Source: Xenorhabdus mauleonii (lineage in GTDB: Bacteria; Pseudomonadota; Gammaproteobacteria; Enterobacterales; Enterobacteriaceae). Taken from it: 37,697 nucleotides of DNA. The position numbers and the translations under genes were made by a program. Location: NCBI RefSeq assembly GCF_900113945.1, contig NZ_FORG01000030.1, positions 1 to 37,697 on the forward strand, given 5' to 3'. Below, in pieces: positions 1 through 7,493 of the stretch. Numbering within the stretch: position 1 is the first letter of the stretch; each line of letters starts with the position of its first letter. Under the pieces are notes generated by a model, which saw nothing but the letters and a program-made list of their open reading frames with translations, made no database searches and was not told the DNA's origin.

Positions 1-92
1 TCCTTCAGATGGGGCTTTGTTTCACACGCCAGCTTTCCCAGCTCCCGCAAGTAAGCCAGTTCCTGCTGAAAATAGCGTTCAAATTGATCCAT
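1..92 (-). CDS. tssF: Type VI secretion baseplate protein TssF, N-terminal fragment (cut by window edge)
   Basis: Reading the minus strand from an ATG at 90-92 gives 30 codons beginning MDQFERYFQQELAYLREL, then GKLACETKPHL, open to the left edge. The start motif (aromatic pair, then QQELAYLRELG) is the characteristic opening of TssF/VasA/ImpG, a wedge component of the T6SS baseplate in the cytoplasm. An AAGGG ribosome binding site lies about 10 bases upstream. Only the first 30 residues are visible, so this rests on the N-terminal signature alone. It implies that a T6SS cluster, or part of one, continues to the left of the window. Confidence 0.7.
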   Translation of the reverse strand, partial: MDQFERYFQQELAYLRELGKLACETKPHLK

Positions 93-392
93 CAAGCAGC
101 CCTTTATACCTATGTTTGATAGCTTAAAAAATAGGAAAGGATACTATACGATCTGGTGATGAAATTAAAATCAACTGATAAAAAATATTAAATAAAATAG
201 CGAAGTGATAATGTGGGATTTAGTGAAATATTCTGAATTGACAGGATAAATAGTGATTAAATGTGATGATAAACTGTATTTTTATTACACGTTTTTAAGA
301 AATAAATACTTTTTCCAAAAGTCTGAAAATTGAAATTCGTTACCATATTGTGACTTTTATCACAATTTATTTTTTACAAAACAAAGGGGAAA
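93..392. other. AT-rich divergent intergenic region
   Basis: This 300-base gap separates the leftward tssF start from the rightward small gene at 393. It is strongly AT-rich and should hold both promoters. A TTGTGACTTTTATCACAA stretch at 349-366 is a near-perfect palindrome resembling a CRP/FNR-class site; this is suggestive only. No other ORF, repeat or RNA was recognised. Confidence 0.4.
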
Positions 393-893
393 TTGAGAGA
401 CCTGAATTTGTTGCAGCCAGCACAGAGTCCGTCATACAGTGTTTTTTATAAATCTACATCAGGACAGCGTATGAAATCATGGACACAAGGAACAGCACTT
501 TCTGAACACATTGATTTAATAGAAGATAGCGAAGCGGAAGGTTATAGAAAAGCGCTTATCGACTATGTTAATCAGTATCAGGACGAACTCCCTTCAGAGT
601 TTCTAGAAGGCGTCTGGCTTTATATGAAGATAAAATCTGAAACAGGTGATATGGACTTTACCACCGTACCTGATGAAATTATCGAAGCAATAGAGATTGG
701 CTGTTATGAATATTGCATTAGTTTGAATGAGGTTTCAGAAGCCTACAAAATTTTGGTTAAGCCGCAACCACTCAACTCCGCTGACATTACATCCTTCGCC
801 AATCATATGCTCGAAGCCTTTTCCTGTAATTTTGCTGAAGATGAATTCTTCCATCAGGAAATCCAAAGATTAAAAAACATATTAGGGATGTGA
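393..893 (+). CDS. Hypothetical protein, acidic, 140-166 aa
   Basis: Unrecognised protein. The longest reading starts at a TTG (393) with GGGGA only a few bases upstream. An in-frame ATG at 471 has AGGA at a good distance and may be the true start, giving about 140 residues that begin MKSWTQGTALSEH. The protein is rich in Glu and Asp and predicted soluble, with no signal peptide or membrane segment. It is divergent from tssF, so it could be a T6SS accessory or immunity-type protein, but nothing in the sequence proves this. Codon use and length support a real gene better than a function. Confidence 0.55.
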   Translation: MRDLNLLQPAQSPSYSVFYKSTSGQRMKSWTQGTALSEHIDLIEDSEAEGYRKALIDYVNQYQDELPSEFLEGVWLYMKIKSETGDMDFTTVPDEIIEAIEIGCYEYCISLNEVSEAYKILVKPQPLNSADITSFANHMLEAFSCNFAEDEFFHQEIQRLKNILGM

Positions 894-989
894 ATGAACC
901 ACGGGTTGCTATCCTTTTCATTGAATGATAAAGACATCACATGCCGAAAGCGTGTTTTAAATACTGTGTTGAATCATTAAATTATAGAA

Positions 990-1466
990 TCATCGGTGGA
1001 TAGGAACCCCGTTAAACGTATAAGTACAGCATTGGCAGTGAATAGTAATGTCATTTTCGGATAGGTTAGGGTTCACTTTTCTTAAAATACCGGATTCATC
1101 AACGAACAACCCGTTATAATAACTTGATTCACCGCAACAAATGTAATCTCTTTGTTCATGCTCATGCAACGCAACCATCCAGAATATGGGTTCTGGCTTA
1201 TCCAGCCGTTGAATTGCTTCACTGTATACCAGATCCCATTTTTCACCCACTTTACTCAGTAAAAACATAAAAAGTGGAGTGTAATCTAAGCCACGCCTTT
1301 GCTTACCTTTCATTGACAGAAAGTATGGCATGTTCTCCTGAATTAATTTTTGTTTGGCTCGCTCCCACCGATACCCACCGCCATGATGGTGAAAAACGAA
1401 GTGAGCTGTTGTATTAACTCGGCGATAAAGTTTCTTTTTTCTATTAATTGGTTGGTGGTTTTTCAT
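990..1466 (-). CDS. Conserved-looking hypothetical protein, Cys/His-rich, 158 aa
   Basis: Basic N-terminus (MKNHQPINRKKKLYRRVN) followed by a His-rich HHHGGGYRWER segment, then RRGLDYTPLFMFLLSKVG and a C-terminal part with two Cys pairs (CCGES near residue 113 and CQCC near 145). The Cys pairs could bind a metal. I do not recognise a named domain; the general pattern resembles a family of bacterial hypothetical proteins I have seen unannotated. There is no signal peptide. It is convergent with the 393-893 gene, about 96 bases separating the two stops. The ATG at 1466 is the first in frame and has no strong ribosome binding site. Confidence 0.6.
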   Translation of the reverse strand: MKNHQPINRKKKLYRRVNTTAHFVFHHHGGGYRWERAKQKLIQENMPYFLSMKGKQRRGLDYTPLFMFLLSKVGEKWDLVYSEAIQRLDKPEPIFWMVALHEHEQRDYICCGESSYYNGLFVDESGILRKVNPNLSENDITIHCQCCTYTFNGVPIHR

Positions 1467-1645
1467 TCTTATCGTTATCTCAATTTCTTGGCAAGAGGAT
1501 TAACTTTGTCTCAGTAAATATACCCCAATATTTTATATCCTAAATAAAATTAATATTTTTGTTCATCTATTGATGAAGAATATTCTGACATTAGAAATTA
1601 AATTCACTCTACATGATTATCCACTGATTTTTAAATTGGCCGCTG

Positions 1646-1867
1646 TTGAGACATTTTAAAAAAATTGAACGCTCCAATTGGACTTACTGGGCAGGGAAAC
1701 TGAATTCTTACCTATTCAGAACGCCGAATGAGGTACGAGAAATCCCAGAAAGATGGTTGAGCGAATACAACTGTAAGCACTCGCATGAATCGCTGAACAA
1801 TCTGACGCTGGAAGAGTACCGAATGATGAATGCTGATGCCGGATCTTCAAAAAGTGCATGGAACTAA
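1646..1867 (+). pseudogene. IS3-family transposase (OrfB) C-terminal remnant
   Basis: The reading frame encodes the end of an IS3-type DDE transposase. KIERSNWTYWAGKLNSYLF corresponds to the region around the last catalytic Glu (IERFNRTYRTE in intact members). It is followed by FRTPNEVREIPERWLSEYN, then HESLNNLTLEEYR, and a terminal SAWN, the usual IS51/IS407/IS1400-like ending. Only about 70 of roughly 280 residues remain, and several conserved positions are altered (SNW for FNR, KHSHES for ERPHES). No intact inverted repeats or OrfA were seen. It abuts the truncated dehydrogenase that follows, which suggests that insertion broke that gene. Confidence 0.8.
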
Positions 1868-2212
1868 AACGGGTGCCTTTACACCAGCATTACAAATGAC
1901 ATAATCAAAAACATATCTATTCGCATGAACATAAGCTGCGAATGTCCTGACAGAATTGATATCCGATAGATCCAAGGGAAGAATGGTAATATTAATCAAT
2001 TCGCTTAAGGCATCAGAAGCGCTTCCCATATCTCTTACTCCCACTACCACATGGGTACCAGCTTCAGACAGCGCTTTAGTCGCTTCATATCCCAGTCCAG
2101 AATGTCCACCAGTGATAAGCGCTGTCTTGCCTTTAATATCAATACCGTTAAGTACATCGGAGGCTATTGATGACGCGTTAAATCCTGAATTGATCGGTTT
2201 TTGGATTCTCAT
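1868..2212 (-). pseudogene. Short-chain dehydrogenase, truncated at its C-terminus
   Basis: From an ATG at 2212 with a GGGGGA ribosome binding site, the frame reads MRIQKPINSGFN and then the Rossmann glycine motif GKTALITGGHSGLG, a cofactor-selecting VGVRD, LDLSD and the NAG motif (CNAGV). Homologs of this SDR type are about 300 residues, with a catalytic Tyr-x3-Lys further on. Here homology ends about 113 residues in, at KAPV, where the IS3 remnant begins on the other strand. The catalytic Tyr/Lys half is missing, so no activity is expected. It lies downstream of an aldo/keto reductase remnant on the same strand. Confidence 0.8.
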
Positions 2213-2267
2213 AGATCCCCCAATAACTAATTTAAGATAATTCGATTCTAGTATGCGGAGTATAAAA

Positions 2268-2471
2268 CTACACCAGCACTGCAACGTCATCATTGTTAAG
2301 AATGATGTTCATATAATGAATATCGTTTATATGTTGTTCAGCTTGTGCCACTCCAACGATGAGTGAAATGATTGATAGTTTCGATAGCAACCAAGATAAA
2401 GCTACATGTGGGGGCTTATACTTTTTACTGACTGCAATTTCTTTTAGAACAGAGATGATTTTCTCATTATT
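2268..2471 (-). pseudogene. Aldo/keto reductase C-terminal remnant
   Basis: The minus frame ending in TAG at 2268-2270 translates to NEKIISVLKEIAVSKKYKPP, then HVALSWLLSKLSIISLIVG and VAQAEQHINDIHYMN. This is the last helix-strand region of aldo/keto reductases (compare the family pattern VALAWLLS..V.SPIVGA.K.EQ). An in-frame TAA at 2472-2474 and no start upstream show that the N-terminal TIM-barrel part is gone. It precedes the truncated SDR, so an older AKR-SDR pair has decayed. The same DNA is also open in another frame but that frame is not gene-like. Confidence 0.75.
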
Positions 2472-2549
2472 TTACTTTGCAGATTCATATAATCATGACA
2501 ACACCTTGTTTAATAGATAGAATAAGTTTAATTATCTAATTAAATAGAA

Positions 2550-2657
2550 TCAAAATACCCAGCTCATATATTGTTTGACAAAGATACGCACATAAATCAA
2601 AAATAATAAAAGTCCAATTAAATAAAAAGCCACCTGCATAGCAGATGGCTTTGGCAT
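2550..2657 (-). CDS. Possible small single-pass membrane protein (35 aa)
   Basis: A minus-strand frame starts at ATG 2657: MPKPSAMQVAFYLIGLLLFL, then IYVRIFVKQYMSWVF and a stop. It has one strongly hydrophobic segment (residues 9-26) flanked by Lys/Arg. No good ribosome binding site is visible. The first 11 codons coincide with a 12-bp hairpin, so the region may be a terminator instead and the ORF accidental in AT-rich DNA. Low confidence. Confidence 0.2.
   Translation of the reverse strand: MPKPSAMQVAFYLIGLLLFLIYVRIFVKQYMSWVF
2626..2652 (-). terminator. Hairpin with trailing U-run on the minus strand
   Basis: AAAGCCACCTGC / GCAGATGGCTTT form a 12-bp stem with one mismatch and a 3-base ATA loop. 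On the minus strand it is followed by TTTTTATTTAATT, the form of an intrinsic terminator. No gene lies on the minus strand to its right until beyond the XRE operon, so it could be left over from a lost gene. Confidence 0.45.
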
Positions 2658-3163
2658 GCACTGAATGGAGGGTACTGATGATTAACTCGTTTCCATCCAG
2701 AAACAGATTAAAGATTTCATGAAAAAAATAACCCTATAAAAAATGAATATCTCTCAGTAAACATAAAGTAACTCATTTAAAGTAACTCATTTGTTTTACT
2801 GATAAATTTAAAACACTTCTGTGGAGCCACATTTTTCATCTGACGCCCTACATTTAATCTTGTAATATTTTAATCCATCAGAACATGAATACTTTTATAT
2901 TAATACTTTATATTAAAACTTTAATTTAAAATATAACCGGTTAATAACAGTGAATGTCCTTAACATCGCGATATAGCTTACATAAATATGATAAACCCTA
3001 TAAAGATAGTAACTCTACATAAATATTCATTCTGGAAAGCAGCCTGGTGTGGCTTCGCCAATATTTTTATATTGTAATTATATTATTAGTATAGCAATCA
3101 ATATATTTATTCAGCCATCAAACACTACGAGCAATTAAGCACTCATTATGCAGTGAGGTCAAC
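2658..3163. other. AT-rich gene-poor region
   Basis: About 500 bases with no convincing gene. A 14-base direct repeat, AAAGTAACTCATTT, occurs twice in tandem (about 2766-2793). A 14-codon ORF at 2678-2722 (MINSFPSRNRLKIS) has a good GGAGGG site 6 bases before its ATG but is too short to judge. Nothing else was seen. Confidence 0.4.
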
Positions 3164-3244
3164 ATGAAAATATCCAAAAAGTGCATTAAATTGTACACTC
3201 TTTCCATACTATTATGTTTTATATGTAAAAAAAATCCGCGATAA
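3164..3244 (+). CDS. Possible 26-residue peptide upstream of the XRE-VUT-queF operon
   Basis: ATG at 3164 is preceded by GAGGT at a suitable distance. The peptide is MKISKKCIKLYTLSILLCFI followed by CKKNPR: a positively charged start, a hydrophobic core and Cys residues, resembling a short signal peptide or membrane peptide. It lies 102 bases before the XRE start and on the same strand, so it might be a leader peptide. It may also be a chance ORF. Confidence 0.25.
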   Translation: MKISKKCIKLYTLSILLCFICKKNPR

Positions 3245-3345
3245 ACTATTCTTATAAAGCGACATATCGAAAAATATTATGGAAGGTAGTAAGTTAATAA
3301 TGTAATGTTTTAAGAATAAATCTAACAACATTATTATTTTCCGAA

Positions 3346-3957
3346 ATGAAAACATCAGGAATAAAAAGAAAATCCAATATCATTAGTAACATTGAGTATA
3401 TGATGAGGAGAGAAGGGGAAAATAAATCTTCACTGGCTATGCGCTCAGGTGTTACAAGAACAACACTCTATAAAATTCTTGATGGCCAAATAAACAAAGT
3501 TCAGCATTCAACAATCACACGGATTGCCGATTTTTTCGGTGTCAGGTGTGATGTCATTGAGCATTGCAATATTGAAGAGCTTGACCGTATAGATAATACC
3601 CTTTCCACCGAGGGTAATAGAAATCCTTCTGCCATTCCGCTGATTCCCCAATCAGACGTGTTAGCCAGCATGGAAGATCGCATCGGCCAGCTTGTCATGA
3701 AATACCCGGTAATCTGGGCTTTCGAAGAAGGTGCCAATCTGGTTGGAATGACGGTAGAAACTGAGATTGATAAAATTTTTTTCCCTGGTGATACATTAAT
3801 CATTAAGCGCTATGCCGCGCCTGTCAAAAATCAGCCATCGCTAATATATGCACCCGATAAAGGATTTTATCTCCACGATGTGTCTAGTAGCTCAAAAAAT
3901 GTGCCAACCATAAACGAGCAATTAATTGGAATCATAATTGAAGAACGCATTTCGTAA
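3346..3957 (+). CDS. XRE-family transcriptional regulator with S24-like C-terminal domain
   Basis: 203 residues. Residues about 12-67 form a Cro/C1-type helix-turn-helix (SLAMRSGVTRTTLYKILDG as helices 2-3), followed by FFGV as in classic XRE proteins. The C-terminal part (about 95-200) has IPLIPQSD, FFPGDTLIIKR and a final GIIIEER, a pattern like the beta-rich LexA/CI S24 fold, but no Ser/Lys catalytic dyad was identified, so it is probably a sensor or dimerisation domain. The gene is first in an operon with a VUT transporter and queF, 17 bases before the transporter start, and likely controls it. A homologous regulator pairs with a second VUT at 27199-28654. The ATG start has a weak ribosome binding site. 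Confidence 0.85.
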   Translation: MKTSGIKRKSNIISNIEYMMRREGENKSSLAMRSGVTRTTLYKILDGQINKVQHSTITRIADFFGVRCDVIEHCNIEELDRIDNTLSTEGNRNPSAIPLIPQSDVLASMEDRIGQLVMKYPVIWAFEEGANLVGMTVETEIDKIFFPGDTLIIKRYAAPVKNQPSLIYAPDKGFYLHDVSSSSKNVPTINEQLIGIIIEERIS

Positions 3958-3974
3958 GCAAAGGAGCATTAGCT

Positions 3975-4832
3975 GTGTCAGGTAATCAAAAATATAAATT
4001 GCTGGGTTTCAGTCGCTCTTCCGACGCGATAAGAGCGAACATCATGATCCTGTCTACCGGAAAGAGCATCAGCATTCCGTTAAAGGAATTGGAAAGTAGT
4101 CAGGTTTCAGAAGATCTCAATAGAAATGAACTTCGAGAAATCTATCGCCGAATTTATGGTAGCGAGGATACTGTCACTGCCTATGATCTCGCTGATCGAA
4201 ATGAACGTTCATGGTTTGCCTATCTGATGATTGCCCTTTCTCTGGCCATTATCTATATTTTTTGTACGGTAACAGGAATAAAGCCAATCAGTGTCCCTTA
4301 TATTAATATGGTGATACCCGCGGCAATCTTTTTTTATCCACTCACTTTCATTCTCGTTGATATACTCAATGAATTTTACGGGCTTCGTCTGGCCAGAAAA
4401 GCCATTCTTTTTTCATTTATTACCAATATTCTGTTTGTTCTCGGCCTGATGTTCACGGCAGTGTTGCCGGGTCTAAAAGAGTGGGGATTAGCTGAAGCCT
4501 ATACTGAAATTGTCCATAGTATTGCTGCTGTCCTTGTTGCATCTTCAGTTGCTTATATTGTCTCTGAGAATGTCAACTCATGGCTGTTATGCAAAATAAA
4601 AGAGCTCACCAATTCCCGTTATCTTTTTATTCGCATCATAACCAGTACAACAATAGCGGCCGCTTTGGACAGTGTTATTTTTTGTACGCTGGCATTTTAT
4701 AATACGCTGGATGCAGACACGATTAAGGTCATTATTTTTTCCCAATTTATTATCAAAATAACCTACGCAATTGTCGGTGTTGGGCCTATCTATGCTACTC
4801 GGGCGCTATTCAGAAAATATATAACCTCATAG
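3975..4832 (+). CDS. VUT/YhhQ-family transporter (probable preQ0/queuosine precursor importer) with N-terminal extension
   Basis: 285 residues from a GTG at 3975, with AAGGAG 8 bases upstream. Residues about 80-272 give six hydrophobic segments typical of the VUT (vitamin uptake transporter, YhhQ/DUF165) family, with the family-type charged motif VDILNEFYG (129-136) in the membrane part, plus SENVNSW (197-203) and DS (232-233). E. coli YhhQ, the preQ0/preQ1 importer, is about 220 residues. Here an extra soluble N-terminus of about 75 residues (KYKLLGF, ILSTGK, then KELE and a basic RRIYG helix) precedes the first membrane span. queF follows 13 bases later, which supports deazaguanine precursor import. 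A homolog with the same extension is at 27199-28056. Confidence 0.85.
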   Translation: MSGNQKYKLLGFSRSSDAIRANIMILSTGKSISIPLKELESSQVSEDLNRNELREIYRRIYGSEDTVTAYDLADRNERSWFAYLMIALSLAIIYIFCTVTGIKPISVPYINMVIPAAIFFYPLTFILVDILNEFYGLRLARKAILFSFITNILFVLGLMFTAVLPGLKEWGLAEAYTEIVHSIAAVLVASSVAYIVSENVNSWLLCKIKELTNSRYLFIRIITSTTIAAALDSVIFCTLAFYNTLDADTIKVIIFSQFIIKITYAIVGVGPIYATRALFRKYITS

Positions 4833-4845
4833 AAGAGAAGCCATA

Positions 4846-5682
4846 ATGGATATTCAAAAATCAATAACACATCTTGGAAAAAAAACCGATTACATACAAA
4901 GTTATTCACCAGAGTTACTTGAAACAATTCCGCGCTCACTCGCACGCGATGTTATCAATATCAGTTCTGACTCATTACCCTTTCAGGGTTTTGATATTTG
5001 GACCGCTTGGGAACTCTCTTGGCTGAATAGCAAAGGAAAGCCAATTGTCGCCATAGGCGAATTTACCATTCCGGCAACCAGTCCGGGGTTAATTGAATCG
5101 AAATCATTCAAGCTATATCTCAACAGCTTTAACCAGACTAAATTTGAGACGACTGATGATGTAATTAAGGCTATGCAAAAAGACTTGTCCCAGATAGCCG
5201 GCGAGCCTGTGGAAGTGAAACTTTATCCTCATCTTGACGGATACGGCCATGAAATCAGCCAATTCTCAGGCCAATCACTGGATGAGCTAGATATCGAAAT
5301 AAACGGCTACGATTTTGATGCGACAATACTGGCAGATTCCGTCTCAACAGAAGCGAATATTGTCTCTGAGACAGTGTATTCAAATCTATTAAAATCAAAC
5401 TGTTTGGTCACAAACCAACCTGACTGGGGCAGCGTTGTTATTCGCTATGAGGGCGCAAAAATTAATCATGAAAAATTGCTGCGCTATCTAATCTCTTTCA
5501 GAACGCATAATGAATTCCATGAACAATGCGTCGAGCGAATTTATAATGATGTCATGCATTATTGCCGTCCGGAGAAATTGACCGTATTTGCCCGTTACAC
5601 AAGACGTGGTGGATTGGATATTAACCCTTTCAGAAGTAATTATGAAAACGCTCCACAAACGGGACGGCTTATCCGTCAATAA
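4846..5682 (+). CDS. queF: NADPH-dependent 7-cyano-7-deazaguanine (preQ0) reductase, QueF type II
   Basis: 278 residues, close to the 282 of E. coli QueF, the long bimodular form. It reduces the nitrile of preQ0 to the aminomethyl group of preQ1 with 2 NADPH in queuosine tRNA-modification biosynthesis, in the cytoplasm. Visible family marks are IESKSFKLYLNSFNQT (83-98), the catalytic Cys in KSNCLVTNQPDWGS (Cys186, with Asp193), FHEQCVERI (224-232) and ARYTRRGGLDINP (249-261). It is the last gene of the XRE-VUT-queF operon and is followed by a strong terminator. All key residues are present, so it should be active. A second housekeeping queF elsewhere in the genome is possible but cannot be seen here. 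Confidence 0.95.
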   Translation: MDIQKSITHLGKKTDYIQSYSPELLETIPRSLARDVINISSDSLPFQGFDIWTAWELSWLNSKGKPIVAIGEFTIPATSPGLIESKSFKLYLNSFNQTKFETTDDVIKAMQKDLSQIAGEPVEVKLYPHLDGYGHEISQFSGQSLDELDIEINGYDFDATILADSVSTEANIVSETVYSNLLKSNCLVTNQPDWGSVVIRYEGAKINHEKLLRYLISFRTHNEFHEQCVERIYNDVMHYCRPEKLTVFARYTRRGGLDINPFRSNYENAPQTGRLIRQ

Positions 5683-5694
5683 CGAAGTACCATT

Positions 5695-5729
5695 CAGAGT
5701 GAGGCAACAACGCCTCACTCTGTTCTTTT
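5695..5729 (+). terminator. Rho-independent terminator of the XRE-VUT-queF operon
   Basis: Perfect 11-bp stem CAGAGTGAGGC / GCCTCACTCTG with a 6-base AACAAC loop, followed by TTCTTTT, 13 bases after the queF stop. Confidence 0.85.
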
Positions 5730-5793
5730 CTGGCACAATAAAAATCACCACCGGATTAATACTATATGCAAATAATGGCGGACACCATTGCCA

Positions 5794-6654
5794 TCAACCA
5801 CAAGCCCAATGAATTTTATTCGTCAATAAATCTATTTGAGCCACACCATCCCCACCTATATTGGGATCCCCTAGACTTTCATCAAATTCAAAGTAAAATT
5901 CACTCAAATCATCCGGAATAGATTGTGCTGAGTGTGTAGTCCCGCCAAAATGGTGATCATAAAAATACTTATCTACATTAAGATTCAATTTTTCACTGAT
6001 TTCATGAAATATCGGTATATATCCCCGAATATCTTCTATTTTCAAACTATCAATAGCTTCAGTATCTTCAATATCATATAACCAATCAGGGTTTTCTTCT
6101 GGTTTTATTCCTACATTAGGATCATCAGAATAAGGCACTAAATCGAAATATATTGCTGGCTGATCAGAAGAAAAACAATGAGTTTCATTCATTGATTCAT
6201 AGTCAATAGGCATGCAATCCTTGCTGGGCAATTCACACTGCTTTCCTGAGCATTCCTCTTCGGTCAGATAAATAAAGCACCAGCCTCCGCCTATCTCGTC
6301 AACCTGATACACTTCACGCGGATGCCTATTGTTACGGTACAAGATCAATTCTTGCCAAAAAGCGTCATCGCCCAATGCCTCACCGCCTTTTTCTAAATAC
6401 TCACTTACACCTTCTTCTTCATCATCTTCAAAATCATTACCCTGAAAAACAGATAAATATTCTACTTCAGAGTTTCTTACATTATATTCAGCAGGAATTT
6501 TCACAGTAAAAATATGCGCCATTGGTACACCGTTGATTCGGCTTCTTGGCCACTGACAAGGTTTAATACCCGAAGGTCTTCCATATGCCCATCCATCTGT
6601 TCCAGTCTCCGAGTATGTTACGACATATATATTCTTTGGTTTCTTCATATCCAT
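5794..6654 (-). CDS. DUF1963/YwqG-like protein
   Basis: About 286 residues, acidic and soluble. It opens KPKNIYVVTYSETG and has WPRSRINGVPMAHIFTVKIP, an acidic DFEDDEEEG patch, GGGWCFIYLT and a C-terminal GDPNIGGDGVAQIDLL. A hydrophobic-strand arrangement with a WPR..G.PM.H segment and a late GGDG repeat fits the DUF1963 (YwqG-type) family of unknown function, often found near polymorphic toxins or as stand-alone proteins. A reading from a TTG at 6660 is possible, but the ATG at 6654 or 6648 is more likely (GGGA precedes 6648 by 6 bases). It is convergent with queF. No partner gene is obvious. Confidence 0.6.
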   Translation of the reverse strand: MDMKKPKNIYVVTYSETGTDGWAYGRPSGIKPCQWPRSRINGVPMAHIFTVKIPAEYNVRNSEVEYLSVFQGNDFEDDEEEGVSEYLEKGGEALGDDAFWQELILYRNNRHPREVYQVDEIGGGWCFIYLTEEECSGKQCELPSKDCMPIDYESMNETHCFSSDQPAIYFDLVPYSDDPNVGIKPEENPDWLYDIEDTEAIDSLKIEDIRGYIPIFHEISEKLNLNVDKYFYDHHFGGTTHSAQSIPDDLSEFYFEFDESLGDPNIGGDGVAQIDLLTNKIHWACG

Positions 6655-6660
6655 TCCCAA

Positions 6661-6847
6661 AATATTTCCTGATAAAAATCATCTAAAAGATTTAAATAAT
6701 TTTCTGATAACGCCTTTATCACAAAAATGCATATTTGTTGCAAACGAATGTACCGCTCTGCGGCGTGGCTGTGAATATAAATTTCATGCTTTATAGAGAT
6801 CTTTAACTACAGTAGAACGTGAGCTTTAATTCTGGATTATCTGAATA
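6661..6847. other. Short intergenic region with a small GC hairpin
   Basis: 187 bases between two leftward genes. CCGCTCTGCGGC (about 6753-6764) forms a short hairpin, and the same 12 bases recur at about 8184-8195. No gene was seen. Confidence 0.35.
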
Positions 6848-7456
6848 TCATACCTTTGAATCCTCAGCCATGATGAAAATGTTACGACCAATTTCATATG
6901 CTGCTTCCTGATACGCATCGGGAGTTTTTAACTCGGGATAAAGCAGCAATTCTGAAGTGATAACAGGGGCGCCACAATAATCAAAAATGCCATGATTAAT
7001 CTGTGTTTCCAGTGCGTCCATAAAACCATGTTTTAGATAAGTGTCTCTGCCTCCTGCCCCCAAAGCAACCAAGTGTACCGGAAGATGCTGAAGTTTTTTT
7101 TCCAGCCTGCCATCAGGATGTTCGTTATAAGCCCAGCCATGACAAAACACGCGATCTATCCACCCCTTAATCAAGGCTGGCATTGTCCACCAATAGATGG
7201 GATAAACCAGAACAAGCGCATCCGACAGGGCAATACGTGATTGTTCAGCAATGACATCAGCCGGAGGTAAACTTTTTTTGTAAAAAGCCGCAATATCTGA
7301 CTCAGTAAATCTTGGATCAAATCCTTCTTTAGCAAGGTCGGCAATTTCAGCACTATTTTCAGGATTTGATTGCCTGATACTATCGGCAATATAGTGAGCT
7401 ACATGACCACTAAGGGAATCTGGAATGGGGTGTGAGATAACGATAAGTGCGTGCAC
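6848..7456 (-). CDS. NAD(P)H-dependent flavodoxin-fold oxidoreductase (quinone reductase type)
   Basis: 202 residues from a GTG at 7456 with a perfect AAGGAGG ribosome binding site 6-7 bases upstream. Longer frames reaching 7594 have no support. MHALIVISHPIPDSLSG is the FMN phosphate-binding loop, and VYPIYWWTMPALIKGWIDRVF is the hallmark of the YwrO/MdaB/Kef-ancillary quinone reductases, followed by GAGGRDTYLKHG. These cytoplasmic enzymes reduce quinones or related electrophiles by two electrons. The gene is divergent from a TetR regulator with an inverted repeat between them, so it is probably induced by the quinone-like or toxic ligand sensed by that repressor. Confidence 0.88.
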   Translation of the reverse strand: MHALIVISHPIPDSLSGHVAHYIADSIRQSNPENSAEIADLAKEGFDPRFTESDIAAFYKKSLPPADVIAEQSRIALSDALVLVYPIYWWTMPALIKGWIDRVFCHGWAYNEHPDGRLEKKLQHLPVHLVALGAGGRDTYLKHGFMDALETQINHGIFDYCGAPVITSELLLYPELKTPDAYQEAAYEIGRNIFIMAEDSKV

Positions 7457-7493
7457 TAAATGCCTCCTTCTTGATAATGATAAAAGATAAGCG

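Noticed and set aside
3245..3345. Possible preQ1 riboswitch before the XRE-VUT-queF operon
   Set aside because: No preQ1-I type conserved core or pseudoknot pairing was found; the leader is plain AT-rich DNA.
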